A DNA stretch of 64,000 bases from Balamuthia mandrillaris (lineage: Eukaryota > Discosea > Longamoebia > Balamuthiidae), in assembly GCA_031835245.1 (NCBI GenBank), contig JAVKOQ010000164.1, positions 2,501-66,500 of the forward strand, read 5' to 3'. Numbering within the stretch: position 1 is the stretch's first letter; every line of letters begins with the position of its first letter. The position numbers were made by a program, and so were the translations under genes. A model generated the notes under the pieces. The model worked only from the letters and a program-made list of their open reading frames with translations, did not search any database and was not told the DNA's origin. Positions 9,137 to 19,162 of the stretch are shown here, in pieces.

Positions 9137-11386
9137 TTAACTTTCTTCTTTGGACTTGCGGTCTGTTTGTTGTTCTTCTAACTCCATATCATCTTCACCG
9201 CCGGCAGAAGATGATGGGCGGGAGGTTGGATTGGGAAGGTCAAATACGATGGGAGGATTCAGGTTGCGGCGATCGTATCGGACGTTGCACGTGCTGCAGT
9301 TCACAAATATCGTTTCTCCATTCGTTGTTGTTCCATATCCTATGTGTCAAACAAAATGGTCAGAAGAAGAAGAAGAAGAAGAAGAACAAGAAGAAGAACA
9401 AGAAGAAGAACAAGAAGAACAAGAACAAGAAGAAGAAAGAAGAAGAGAACAAGAACAAGAACAAGAACAAGAACAAGAACAAGAACAAGAACAAGAACAA
9501 GAACAAGAAGAAGAACAAGAAGAACAAGAAGAAGAACAAGAAGAAGAAGAAGAAGAACAAGAAGAACAAGAACAAGAAGAAGAACAAGAACAAGAAGAAC
9601 AAGAAGAAGAACAAGAAGAAGAACAAGAAGAACAAGAACAAGAAGAAGAACAAGAAGAGAGAGAGAGAGAGAGAGAGAGCACGCGTAGGTGCAGAGAGAA
9701 GATAGAAACAGAACAAAAAAACACCTTCATGGATATGGCCAAAAATGTGATACTTGGGTTTTATGCGTCGTTCGATTTCATCCAACAGGTTGACACAACC
9801 GGCTCGGTCTCCGTGGCTGCACAAGTCGCCATGGCCTACATGTATGTGTAAAACAAACAAAAGAAAGACGAAAAATGAGAACAAGAGGTGAGAGCGAGGA
9901 GATAAAAAGAGATTACCAAGAGGCGGCCCGTGAGTGATAAGGATATCAATGCCAGATGGTATTAAGTCCCATTTCTCTTGGCATTGTTCTCCTCTGTAAA
10001 TGGAGAAGAATTAGAAGCGAAGAACAGCCAAAAAGAAGAATAGAAAGAGACGAGGCTACCGTGCAAGGTTGAAACCCCAATCACAAAACTCTGGTTGCCA
10101 AGGAGAACCATAGATCCGAAAGCCCTTTACGATTACTTCTTGATCTGTACCAAAAATGCATAAGAGCGATGAAAGAATAGAACTCGCAAAGTTGAAAAGG
10201 GTAGAGGTGTCGTTTGTACCTTCCAAATATATACAGTTTTTAAGCATGGCCTTTATTTCCCTGGAGGAATGTTGTCCGTTGTGACCAAACCGAACTGCCA
10301 AACGTTCATAGTTCTCTTCATCAAAGCTGACATCATGATTGCCTTGAACCCGATGTATAAAATATTATAACGATGTTCACACAATACAAAGAAGGAAGAG
10401 GAAGGGGCAAATAGTAAGAAAGCGAATGGTATGAGACAATTTACCAGCAATTACTATTTTGTATTTGTGAGGCAGAGAGCCCAAAAACTCAGAGAAAGCT
10501 TCAATGTCCTCTGCTTTGCCCACGTTGCTGAAGTCCCCTGCATGTATCAAGACCTTTTGTTTGTTTGGTTAAAGTTAATAGGTTTGAGAAAACGAAATCA
10601 AGGAACAGAAGAAGCAGAAGAAGCCGAAGAAGAAGAAGAACAAGCAGCAGCAGCTGAGCAAGTAGCCAGAACAAGAAAAATCAGAACGAGGACAAGAGCA
10701 AGGACCACAAAATGAACAAGAACCAAATGTGAAGAAGAACAATACAAAGGAAGAACGGGAACAAGGTAAACAGAAAGGAGAGCATACATCGCCATCAGGA
10801 ATGTGTTCAAAGTACGAGTGCAAACTATGTGTGTCCGAGATACACACAAATCGAGTGACATTCTCTGTTCATGTTAACAAAAAAAAAATGAAAACAAGAC
10901 TCACAGGCAAAACCAACACAACAAAACAAAAACAAACTCGCTCACAAAGGTGGATGAGAACGAAAACGAAAAACGAAAGGCAAAAAGAAACTGAAATTCA
11001 CGTGAGAGAGAGAGAGACAGAGAGACAGAGAGACAGAGACAGAGAGAGACAGAGAGACAGAGAGACAGAGAGAGACAGAGAGAACACAGTAATACAACGA
11101 ATGAATACACATACCAGGTTTAGTGGCAGGTGTGGCCAGTTGGTGTTCCTTCACTACAATGGTTCCTTCTTCTGTGCGCTTCTTCCTAAAGTCCAAAAAA
11201 AAAAATAGTGAATAAGCACACGGATGAATGGCTTTCAAAAGAGAAAGAGCGGAAAACGCACCAAACCGCGTCCGGGTCTACCGACGGGTCGCACAGGGGT
11301 TGTTTTTCAGGGGCAGCCAGCACCGCCTTTCTCTCCGGCGGTGGACCCACTGGCCTCAATTTCACCTTGGGAAGGTTGTTGCCCAT
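9137..11386 (-). CDS. MPPED1/2-type metallophosphoesterase
   Basis: Nine exons on minus: 11262-11386, 11115-11185, 10788-10864, 10445-10553, 10220-10342, 10060-10144, 9917-9993, 9725-9835 and 9137-9339. They total 981 bases, 326 residues (human MPPED2 is about 294). This calcineurin-like family hydrolyses phosphodiesters with a bimetal centre. All metal-binding blocks are present: VCISDTHSL, HAGDFSN, AGNHDVSF, ITHGPPLGHGD and FGHIHEG; KGFRIYGSPWQPEFCDWGFN and NPPIVFDLPNP are family-specific. The last block reads GHIH, the canonical form; from memory, animal MPPED2 has Gly in place of the first His. The gene is head to head with RidA across a 534-base spacer. Intron 8 is nearly all AAG/AAC and GA repeat. 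Confidence 0.9.
9361..9680. repeat. AAG/AAC satellite followed by (GA)n
   Basis: About 295 bases of AAG and AAC triplets, then a GA run (9656-9680). It fills intron 8 of the MPPED gene and reads CTT/CT in that gene's sense direction, so the long charged open frames across it are repeat artefacts. Confidence 0.9.
10990..11080. repeat. GAGACA-type simple repeat in MPPED intron 2
   Basis: Imperfect tandem GAGACA/GAGA units lying between MPPED exons 2 and 3; it reads TCTCTG in the sense direction. Confidence 0.8.
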
Positions 11387-11920
11387 GCTTTGGCCACGAA
11401 GATGACGAGCAGGAGGAGGAGGAGGAGGGCGTGAAGCGGGTGTTCGTTGAAAACAAGAAAAAGCTGCAAGCGTGGAGCCACCACGAGGGCCAGGGGGAGG
11501 GGTGCCACCGGTTTGTTTTCGCTTTTCTCTCTTTTCACTCCCCGCTTTCGCTTGTTTTTTAAGCGAATGGTCAGGGCTCAGCGGGGCCGGTGGGGGTGTG
11601 GCCCGGCCCCCGGCCCCCCAAACCAACCCCGCAGCAGCCCAGCGGCCCTCCACCACCCCCCCAGCAGAGCCAGCCCGACGAGCCGCCAGCGGCAGGAGCC
11701 CAGCCACCCCAACGCCCCACCACCGGCGGCAGCCCAGCATTCCCAGCACCAATATTTCTTTGGGTTGTCGATCTAGATCGTAGCTATCCAATCGTTTTTC
11801 ATAGTTTAAAACGAGCAGCCAATAGAAAGCTAAAAAACCAGTTCAGTTTTCAAACCACCAATCAAAAATCAGAAATGTTTAAAAATCAACAAAAAAAAAA
11901 GGGAAAAGAAAAAAAAAAGA
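11387..11920. other. Shared 5' flank of MPPED (-) and RidA (+)
   Basis: A 534-base head-to-head spacer, presumably a bidirectional promoter. The MPPED half (11387-11750) is GC-rich and open on minus, so a longer MPPED N-terminus cannot be excluded. The RidA half (11750-11920) turns AT-rich. Two CCAAT-type boxes are visible at about 11788 (reading ATCCAATCG) and 11818 (AGCCAATAG). Confidence 0.4.
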
Positions 11921-12629
11921 ATGAGAAGATCTGTAGCGGCGTTTTCCTCGTCATCCAACAAGAATGCCCTTCTATCCTCTCTGAAGGGTACTTCTGCTCT
12001 GCCTCCTTTCTCTCTGACCCAGGCTGCACGCGCTCGCGTGCACACGGAGGCCAAGATCAAGGAGCTGGGCCTCGACCTGCCGCCCGTGGCCAAGCCGGCG
12101 GCCAACTACGTGCCCTCCGTGCGAACCGGCAACTTGGTCTACATCGCCGGGCAGATCCCCTACGGCAAGGACGGCCGCCTGGTCCACCAGGGAAAAGTGG
12201 GCAAGGAGGTCACCCCGGAGCAGGCCTACGAGGCCGCCAAGGCCTGCGCCCTCTGCTTGGTCAGCGCTCTCAAGCAGGAGGTAGGCGACCTAGATAAAGT
12301 GAAGCGCATCGTCAAAGTTCATGGTTCCTCGTCTCTCTTCTTTTTTTGTTTCGTCTCTTCTTCTTCTTCTTCTTTCAAACGCACAAACCCTAGCCCCTCA
12401 CTGCTCTCCTTCACCAAACTGGCCTAACACAACGCCAACAAACAACATAGGACTCGTGAATTGTGTGGATGGGTTCGATAAGCAACCGGCGGTCATCAAC
12501 GGGGTGAGCGACACGATGGTGGCTATCTTTGGCAAGCAGAGGGGCAGCCACGCGCGCATGGCCGTGGGCACCAACGCTCTTCCCCTAAACGTTCCCGTGG
12601 AGGTGGACATGATTGCCGAGGTGGAATGA
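11921..12629 (+). CDS. RidA/YjgF/UK114 family enamine-imine deaminase, probably mitochondrial
   Basis: Two exons, 11921-12323 and 12451-12629, total 582 bases, 193 residues. RidA proteins hydrolyse reactive 2-aminoacrylate and related enamines to 2-oxoacids. The first roughly 35 residues (MRRSVAAFSSSSNK...) are Arg/Ser-rich without acids, fitting a mitochondrial presequence. The core carries LVYIAGQIPYGKDG, then YEAAKACALCLV, GVSDTMVAIFGKQRGSHAR (with the family's active-site Arg) and the end block ALPLNVPVEVDMIAEVE. The domain resembles the longer-branch 'YjgF-like' subfamily whose members begin with an extra KIKELGL...LPPVAKPAANY segment. It is head to head with the MPPED gene. Confidence 0.9.
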
Positions 12630-12850
12630 GAGAAGAAGGGAGGGCCTTACCGGAGGAGAAAGAACAAAGGGTTTCGTCCTCCTTCCTTCTTGTGCCTGCA
12701 GAGGTGAACCACTTCCTAGGGTGACACTATAGGCAGTATGTTCTTCTATTGCTGCAAAGCAGAAATATTATTTCCTTTCAAATGGACGGAAGCCTTTCTA
12801 TCAGCAAAGCAGTAACTTGGCTTTGTGGCAGGGAAAAACCAGTCTGGAGC

Positions 12851-12891
<41 letters not shown>

Positions 12892-13260
12892 GTTTGTAAG
12901 GCGGCTACAAGAGAAAGCAACTGAGAGGGCTTGGCCGATTCTCTTCTCGGTCCTCTTCACTTTACGTTGAGGCAACAACAGCCAGCGAAAGCAGCAACAA
13001 AAGCAACACCGCCATGCTTGATCCACCCCAGCGCGGGAGGGAGTACGTGATCAGGTGGCTGAGGTCACCCACCCATAAAGGTAAGTGATGCACCTCTTGC
13101 TTGAGGCCGAACCTTGGGCACGCCAATGAAAGAACGTGTTGTTGGTTGTGGCTTTATAGAGCCAGTTTACTTTAGTCATCAGTACCAATAGTTGGTTCAA
13201 TACTTTTATACAAAGAGGATGGTCTTTTTTTTTTTCTTCTTTGGCTTTGTATACATGCTG
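12630..13260. other. Convergent intergenic region between RidA and the kinase gene
   Basis: It contains a (CT)n run at about 12855-12887 and no gene that I can support. A short ATG frame at 13015 reaches a consensus-looking GTAAGTG donor at 13081, but no following exon is recognisable. Confidence 0.4.
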
Positions 13261-14679
13261 TTAGTAGTATTCATGGACCATGCCAGAGGCATCCCCATCC
13301 GCATCATCCGCGTCTTCTTCCTCCCATTCACCCTCATCGCCCCACGCCACCCTGCACGCAGCTTCATCCCCGTACTCGTCTTCCTCGTCATCCCCTCCAT
13401 GAACTTCGCTCCCCGTGGTAGTCCTCATGGTTTGTTGATGCTGGTGAAGCCGCTGTCTCCGCTCAAATGAGGAAGAAGATGGAGCAGAGCCAGATGAAGA
13501 TTCATCCTCGCTCTCCTCCCCAGACGCCCACACTAAATCATGCTCTTGTTCTCTCCGCCGTTGCGGATGTGTAAACTCCGACGTCGGTGTCGGGGCTGTC
13601 GTCGTTTCTGTCAACGTTGACGTTGTTGCTGCTGTATTTGTTGAAGCAGCAGCTTTCGTCGTTCCAGCTAAGAAAGGATGGCTCAAAACTTGAGCCATGG
13701 TCGGTCTCGTCCGTGGGCAAGGATCCAACAACTTACCCAACAGGTCTCGTGCCTCCGAGGAGCATCCTTCGGGCAAACGTAACGAAGCCAGGTAGCGCAG
13801 GGAGGTCTGCTGCTCAAACTGGAGGTCCGGGTCCTCGCTGAAGGGATAGCAGCCCGTGAGGATGACGTACAGCAGGCAGCCGGTGGAGTAGACGTCCACT
13901 TTCTTGCCGTCGTAGCGATGCCCCTCGAAGAGCTCTGGGGCGCAGTAGGCCTCCGTCCCGCTGAACTTGGAGAGCAGCTGTCCTGGATGGCTCTCCACCG
14001 CGCAGAGGTTAAAGTCGATCAGCTTCAATTGTTTCCGTTTCCATGGTGTGGGTGAGGAGGACGGAGAAGAAGAGTCAGAGTCGTTCCCGTCTTTGATGGA
14101 GGAAGCATCGTTTTCGTTTTCATCGTCGTCCTCGAGTTGTTGTATCATGCAGTTCTCCAACTTGACGTCATGGTGGATGACGCCGTGAGAGTGGAGATAA
14201 TGCAACGCCCGGCAGAGCTGGCCAAAGAAATGCCGCGCCTCCTCTTCGCACAGCCTTCCCCTGCTGATGACATAGTCGAACAGGTCTCCGCCGTTAATGT
14301 ACTCAAAGACCACAAAGCGGCGGTCCCCCAACTCTCCCTCCGCCGAGAGCTTGCAAAGGCCCTCATGCTGCAAACGGGAGAGCACGGAGACCTCCAGGTT
14401 CAGCCGTTTGCGGAGCTTGGGGGTGAGGCGGGACTTGTCAAAGACCTTCACTGCCACCCGCTCTCCCGTCCGTTTGTGGTAGCCGAGCTGCACCACCCCA
14501 AAGGAGCCTTCGCCCAGGAGCGCGGAGGAGAGGGTGTATTCCTCCCAGCGACCGAGCGACTGGTGTCGTGGTTGCAGAAAAGGGGAACAGGGGAGGGTGT
14601 TCAGTGGCGATTGATAGCGATGATGTTGATGGAGACCATCACTGGGAGTAGAGGAAGGAGTGGTGTTGGAGTTGCCCAT
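13261..14679 (-). CDS. Ser/Thr protein kinase, CAMK/SNF1-like, N-myristoylation motif, DFN instead of DFG
   Basis: One exon. The frame opens at 14805, but the ATG at 14677-14679 is preferred: it gives 472 residues starting MGNSNT, a good N-myristoylation motif. Kinase domain about residues 48-325: G-loop GEGSFGVV, VAVK78, Glu96, HHD169-171 in place of HRD (catalytic Asp171 kept) with VKLEN, DFN222-224 in place of DFG, and CAPE. Between the catalytic loop and DFN is an acidic and Ser-rich insert (about 180-216). The tail (330-472) is Thr/Ser-rich then acidic. The metal-binding Asp of DFN is kept, so activity is plausible. Similarity is closest to SNF1/MARK-type CAMK kinases; the substrate is unknown. 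Confidence 0.85.
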   Translation of the reverse strand: MGNSNTTPSSTPSDGLHQHHRYQSPLNTLPCSPFLQPRHQSLGRWEEYTLSSALLGEGSFGVVQLGYHKRTGERVAVKVFDKSRLTPKLRKRLNLEVSVLSRLQHEGLCKLSAEGELGDRRFVVFEYINGGDLFDYVISRGRLCEEEARHFFGQLCRALHYLHSHGVIHHDVKLENCMIQQLEDDDENENDASSIKDGNDSDSSSPSSSPTPWKRKQLKLIDFNLCAVESHPGQLLSKFSGTEAYCAPELFEGHRYDGKKVDVYSTGCLLYVILTGCYPFSEDPDLQFEQQTSLRYLASLRLPEGCSSEARDLLGKLLDPCPRTRPTMAQVLSHPFLAGTTKAAASTNTAATTSTLTETTTAPTPTSEFTHPQRRREQEHDLVWASGEESEDESSSGSAPSSSSFERRQRLHQHQQTMRTTTGSEVHGGDDEEDEYGDEAACRVAWGDEGEWEEEDADDADGDASGMVHEYY

Positions 14680-15381
14680 GGTGGATAGGACAGGGTGGCA
14701 GGAAGAAGAAGAAGGAGAGGAGAAAGGAGAAAAAGAGGAGGCAAGAAGAGGTTGTTTAGGGAGCTCTACAGAAAGAAGATTGACGGTGCCTTCATAGATC
14801 AACATTTACAAAAAAAAAAAACAAGAACACCCCAAAAAAAAAGTGATGGTCACCAATTTTACAAAAACAAAAAAAAATACAAATAGGAGCAGCAAAAAAA
14901 AAGTAATGTACAAAAAGAAGAGAAGTTTTGGTAACAAAAAAAAACAAGTCAATAAATAACAGTTTGTTCCCTCCGGTTTGTTCCTTTACAGAAAAAAAAA
15001 AAAAAGATTCTACAACTGTTCCTCTTAACTTCTTCTTTGCTTCTTCCTTCCTTTTATTCTTTGTTTTCTCTGGGTGGTGTTCTTTTTTTGTTGATTTGAG
15101 CAACCATTCGATAATGACTTGGCTGTGCTCTGCAGACGGCTGCCACTGTGTGAGCCTTTGGACAAAGAACAGGGACAACGGAGTTGTTCCCGTTGCCCAA
15201 CTGCGTTGCCGACGTGAGCGTAGTGGGGTATATATTGGCCTGCCATGGCAACAGGTGATTTCCATGGTAACATAGAGTTATTGTCGACATCATTATGGGT
15301 CAAATTAATTACTAGTTGTCGACAGAAAGGTAAAAAGTCACGAACGCGAGGAAAAGGCGACCGAGGAAGAAAGAAAAAGAA
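14680..15381. other. Divergent 5' region between kinase (-) and folate-receptor-like gene (+)
   Basis: AT-rich and low-complexity near the kinase (A-runs at 14810-15005). Two TGTCGACA palindromes occur near the right-hand gene (listed separately). No other coding frame is supported; alternative kinase starts would lie between 14680 and 14805. Confidence 0.4.
15282..15324. promoter_or_regulatory. Paired TGTCGACA palindromes upstream of the folate-receptor-like gene
   Basis: TGTCGACA occurs at 15282-15289 and 15317-15324, 35 bases apart and 58 bases before the start codon. The same palindrome recurs in other intergenic regions here. A regulatory role is inferred from recurrence and placement only. 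Confidence 0.3.
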
Positions 15382-15874
15382 ATGACGATGAAAACGGCTT
15401 TGGTTGTGGGTCTGGTACTCTTGGCTGTGACGTGTTCGTTCTCGCGAGGAGACGATGATGTCTCATGTGTAGGAGCCAAGGATAGCTTTGCCCCTGTGAA
15501 GGTTTGAATTGAAAAACAAAAAAAAGCAAACGACAGAAGCGAAATTTTAACTTTTATTAATCGATCCTCATTCAAAAATGCAAATAGAACGAACATATGG
15601 AAACTTGTTGTTGGTTTTCTGGATATACGTGTTGTGATAAGACCACATGGGACTCCATTGGGCCGGAGACTGTGGTATCTTTTTTCTTTGCTAATCTCAT
15701 CAAATTTCTTTATTTCTCAACTTTGTTTTTGAACAATCAACAACACAGTCCGCTCTGAAGACGTTGTCCTCTCAAGTGACTGGCGATTGTTACTACGTCT
15801 TTGCGGACCTCCTCTGTTCTCGCTGTGCTCCTGATAACGACCATTTCGCCAAAGGTACCGTAATTTCTCCCTCT

Positions 15875-15923
<49 letters not shown>

Positions 15924-16683
15924 CAAACTATCTCCTCCTCCTCCTCCTCCTCCTCCCTCCTCCTCCTCCTCCTCCTCCTCCTCCTCCTCCTCCTCCCTCC
16001 TCCTCCTCCCTCTTTCTCCTTCTTCTCCTTCTCCTTCTCCCTTCTCCCTCCCCTCCTTCTCCTCCTCCCCCTCCTCCTCCTCGTCCTTCCGCTTCTATCT
16101 TCTCTTCATCGTTCTCTTCTCACTCTTCTGTTTTCTTCCGTAGGATCCTATTTCAGGATATGTTCCACTTTCTGTGAAAGCTTGTTCCATGCTTGCGAGG
16201 GACAACTGGACAAAGTGCCTCAATTCTCAGGAGCTAAAGATCCCGGAGAGCTTTGTCAGCTGCTCTCTAAGAACATCAGTTGGGTTATTCCTGAGACTGC
16301 TGGAGATACTTCTTCTTGTTACCACGAGATAGCCAGAGAATCCATCAAGAAGTCCGAATGTTTACCTTCTCAGGAAAACGATGACAGGTTTGATGTCTTT
16401 TCACGTTCTGTTGCGTCCTTTTCTTCTTCCTTTTCTCTCTCGTTTCTTTTTTTTCTTCTTTTTTCCTTCTTGGGTGGCCACTTATTCCAAACAAAATGAA
16501 AGTGATGAAACGAAACATTTTGGCCTTTCGAAGAAAGGTTGGTTCGTGGTGGCCATCGTCGGCTTCGTCTTGGCTTTGATGATCTTTGGCGCCATCGGCG
16601 GCGTTCTCATATACCGCAAGCGAAAGGCTCAACAGCAGCAGGAGTTGTTCTTCTCCGACACCACCTTTGAACTCGGATACTGA
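15382..16683 (+). CDS. Folate-receptor-like Cys-rich type I membrane protein
   Basis: Five exons: 15382-15501, 15588-15674, 15749-15854, 16144-16387 and 16503-16683, total 738 bases, 245 residues. There is a signal peptide (MTMKTALVVGLVLLAVTCSF), then a Cys-rich ectodomain, one membrane helix (VVAIVGFVLALMIFGAIGG) and a basic, short cytosolic tail (YRKRK...). The ectodomain pattern ETCCWFSGYTCC, GDCYYVFADLLCSRCAP, then ICSTFCESLFHAC fits the folate receptor/riboflavin-binding family (CC pair, C...L.CS.C.P, C..FC....AC). Animal folate receptors are usually GPI-anchored; this one has a membrane helix instead. Ligand-binding residues cannot be judged by eye. Intron 3 is almost entirely CT and TCC repeats. 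Confidence 0.65.
15888..16085. repeat. (CT)n then (TCC)n satellite in an intron
   Basis: A CT run (about 15888-15921) followed by TCC/TCCC units to about 16085. It is all-pyrimidine on the sense strand and occupies most of intron 3 of the folate-receptor-like gene. Confidence 0.9.
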
Positions 16684-16933
16684 AAACAAAAAATGTCTAA
16701 CCTCGAATATGTTTTAAAATATTTCTTGTAACACCTGCTTCTTGTTTTGTTCGATCCTCTTTCTTTCCTTCTTTCGAAAGAAGCCGAGTGTAATGCTGTC
16801 CACACACTATCCGCCTCGGCTCTTTGCTCAACAGGAGTCCCGCAGAAGACCAACATTATAAAGCTTTGTCAAAAAATGAAAGAACAGAGACTGCCTTTTG
16901 TTTTGCACCTTCGAACACCCCGGACCACACGAT

Positions 16934-17757
16934 ATGCCCGCTTCCTTCCTCGCCCCGTTGTCCGTGGCGCTGCTCTGTCTGGCTCTTAGCGGGTGGGCAT
17001 CCTCGGCAGCAGCCCGCCAATGCAACGTCTTTGTGGATGGGCGGTGTGGCGACGATCTGAGGAACAACGGCACCTCCTTTTCAGACCATGAGCGCCGCCG
17101 CGTTTCTCATCTCCAACCGTACGCTCTTCCCTCACTCCACCGCTGTGGTGTGCGTTGCTCCTGGTGTCTACAAAGATCAAAAGTTCCACCTGGTGCTCTC
17201 GAACGAAAACCAGACGCTGAGGCACCTAACCATCAAAGGTCTTTACGGCTCCGACTGTACCGCCTCCTCTCAACGACCGCTGGAGGTGTGCCCCGTCATT
17301 CTCCATTTGCAGGTGATCATGGGGTCGAGGGAGCTTCCTCCTCCGCTCGACAAGCTACCTCACCTCCTGTCGGTCAACTTTCACAACCTCTGGATAAACA
17401 CCTTCTTCTACAACGTGTGGCCTGCCATCGGGTGGTTCTTGCCAGCGAGGATCTCTGCGTGGGACTTGGTCTTGCGTGAGTTGGACATGAGGAACTTGCT
17501 CGGCCCTGTGGTCCAGATGGAGCACATCCTGGTGTCGTCCAGGCCCTTTGTGGAGTTGTTGGGCGTGAAGAGCCATCCACCACAGGTGCTGATATCCAGC
17601 GGCACGCAGAACTACTCTGCGGCCATCTTTTGGAGAAGCTCTGTCATGGAAGGATACCAAAACGATCTGTTTGATGAGTTTCAGCTGTTCACCGTGCGTT
17701 AACTCAAGTCCTTTGTTTTTGGGATAGTGTGTATGGCCATATCTTGGCGCTGACCTC

Positions 17758-17788
<31 letters not shown>

Positions 17789-18444
17789 GCCAGCTTTCTT
17801 CCGCCACTGTCGAAAACAGCTTGTTTGCTCGTGGCAAGTTCCTCACCCTGCATGCGGAGGCGGATCTGACCATTCGCAACACCACCTTTCGCCTCTTTGA
17901 CAAGGTGCCCCATGCTGACTTGGTGACCTGCTTGGGCGCCTCACCAAGCGTTACGCTTCAAGACCTCTCCTTCATCGAAAACAGACTCAGCGGCTCCCTC
18001 ATAGACAGTTGGGCGAAGAGAGCGACCATCGAAGGCTGCTACTTTGACCACAACGTCTCGCCCTCGGGAGAGCCTGCTTTGCCACCGCTGCGACAACGGT
18101 ACAACGCAACCACGGTCACGGTGGGGAAAGGCAACCGCTTCAATGAGAGGTATGACCCTCCTTTCAAGTGTCCAACCGACAACCAGGTCTCCCCTTTAAA
18201 AGGGACTGCCTTGCTCAGCTCCTCAGAACGCAGTGTTCAGATGTCAAGGAGGAGCATCGGTGGGAGAAAGATGAAGAAGAGATGCTGCAACGAAAGCTTG
18301 CCTTTTCTACAAGTTCTCTTCTCGTTCTTTGCCTTTGTTCTTCATTGTATCCTTCTCTTTCTTGTTTCAGTTTATTTTCTTTTTCATTACTTATTATTAA
18401 AAAATTTCTCGCATATTAATTGTTCTCTCATTTTGGAGATTTAG
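16934..18444 (+). CDS. Secreted protein, probable parallel beta-helix (pectin-lyase-like) fold; one apparent frameshift
   Basis: It begins with a clear signal peptide (MPASFLAPLSVALLCLALSG) and the motif VFVDGRCGDDLRNNGTSF, typical of the first coil of secreted right-handed beta-helix proteins. Exon 1 runs to 17693 (donor GTGCGT) and exon 2 starts at 17794 after a CT-rich acceptor. Repeating short-strand patterns follow: HLTIKGLYGSDC, FTLSSATVENS-type turns, DLTIRNTTFRLF, VTLQDLSFIENRL and ATIEGCYFDHNV. The frame changes by one base between about 17080 and 17092, beside a T4 run, so either the sequence has a homopolymer error or the gene is damaged. The C-terminal end is uncertain; the frame stays open to 18444 through a hydrophobic stretch that may be untranslated. 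No specific enzyme is assigned. Confidence 0.55.
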
Positions 18445-18454
18445 GTGTGCGATT

Positions 18455-18526
18455 GGGGGTGTAGCTCAGTGGTAGAGCGTCTGCTTCGCATGCAGAAGGC
18501 CAGGGGATCGAGACCCCTCTCCTCCA
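18455..18526 (+). tRNA. tRNA-Ala (anticodon CGC)
   Basis: A complete 72-base cloverleaf with no intron. The acceptor GGGGGTG pairs with CTCCTCC (one T-T mismatch). A canonical D-arm box (GTAGCTCAGTGGTAGAGC) is present, with anticodon stem TCTGC/GCAGA, loop TTCGCAT and T-arm AGGGG-ATCGAGA-CCCCT. A T6 run at 18531-18536 is the expected Pol III terminator. It lies only about 10 bases after the open frame of the upstream beta-helix gene. Confidence 0.95.
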
Positions 18527-18888
18527 AAACTTTTTTCTTTTTTTATTTTATTGTGTCGACAATGGAAATAAAAACAAAAATAAATAAAAAATGTGCGTCT
18601 GACGGTGTCGACAGACACGTCACGTACGTCTACAGGAATAGAGTCAGCTGCATCGGAGTCAAGTAGTGACCAACCCTCGATGGTGGAGTGGAATATGACG
18701 ACATGGAGAAACAAGAGAATCACTTAGAACCCTCAACAGAAGAGAAAGGCATAAAAGGCGAGAAACGATGCTCACAGACAGACAGACAGACATACAGATT
18801 TACACTGTTACACACATATCCCCTCTTACGAATAAACACAAGGTGACGCGATCACCGTTACATGTGGTTAATTTTATTTTTTATTTTG
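18527..18888. other. Intergenic between tRNA-Ala and the MED23 3' end
   Basis: It contains two TGTCGACA palindromes (18554-18561 and 18606-18613), a short GACA repeat (about 18777-18790) and AT-rich DNA. No coding frame is supported. Confidence 0.4.
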
Positions 18889-19127
18889 CTAACCCGCTTG
18901 CATTGGCTCGGCGGAAGGAGGGGATGACATCGGGTGTTGTTGAGCCGAGGAGAAGAACGGAGCAGGAGAGGCTGCATATAGGCTCTTTTCCATCGTCACA
19001 AAGTGTTGGCGAAGGGCTGACGGCATTCCTCTTATGATGTCTTGCATCGTCTCTCTTGCTTTTTTGCTCAGCGGTAATGCGCATGTACAATGATAACTAT
19101 TTTTTAAAGAAGAAAGAAAAAGAGGAC

Positions 19128-19162
<35 letters not shown>

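Noticed and set aside
9344-9851. Glu/Gln/Lys/Arg-rich open frames
   Set aside because: They lie across the AAG/AAC satellite of MPPED intron 8 and have no independent support.
13015-13081. ATG frame ending at a GTAAGTG donor-like site
   Set aside because: No following exon or homology could be found, so it is not called a gene.
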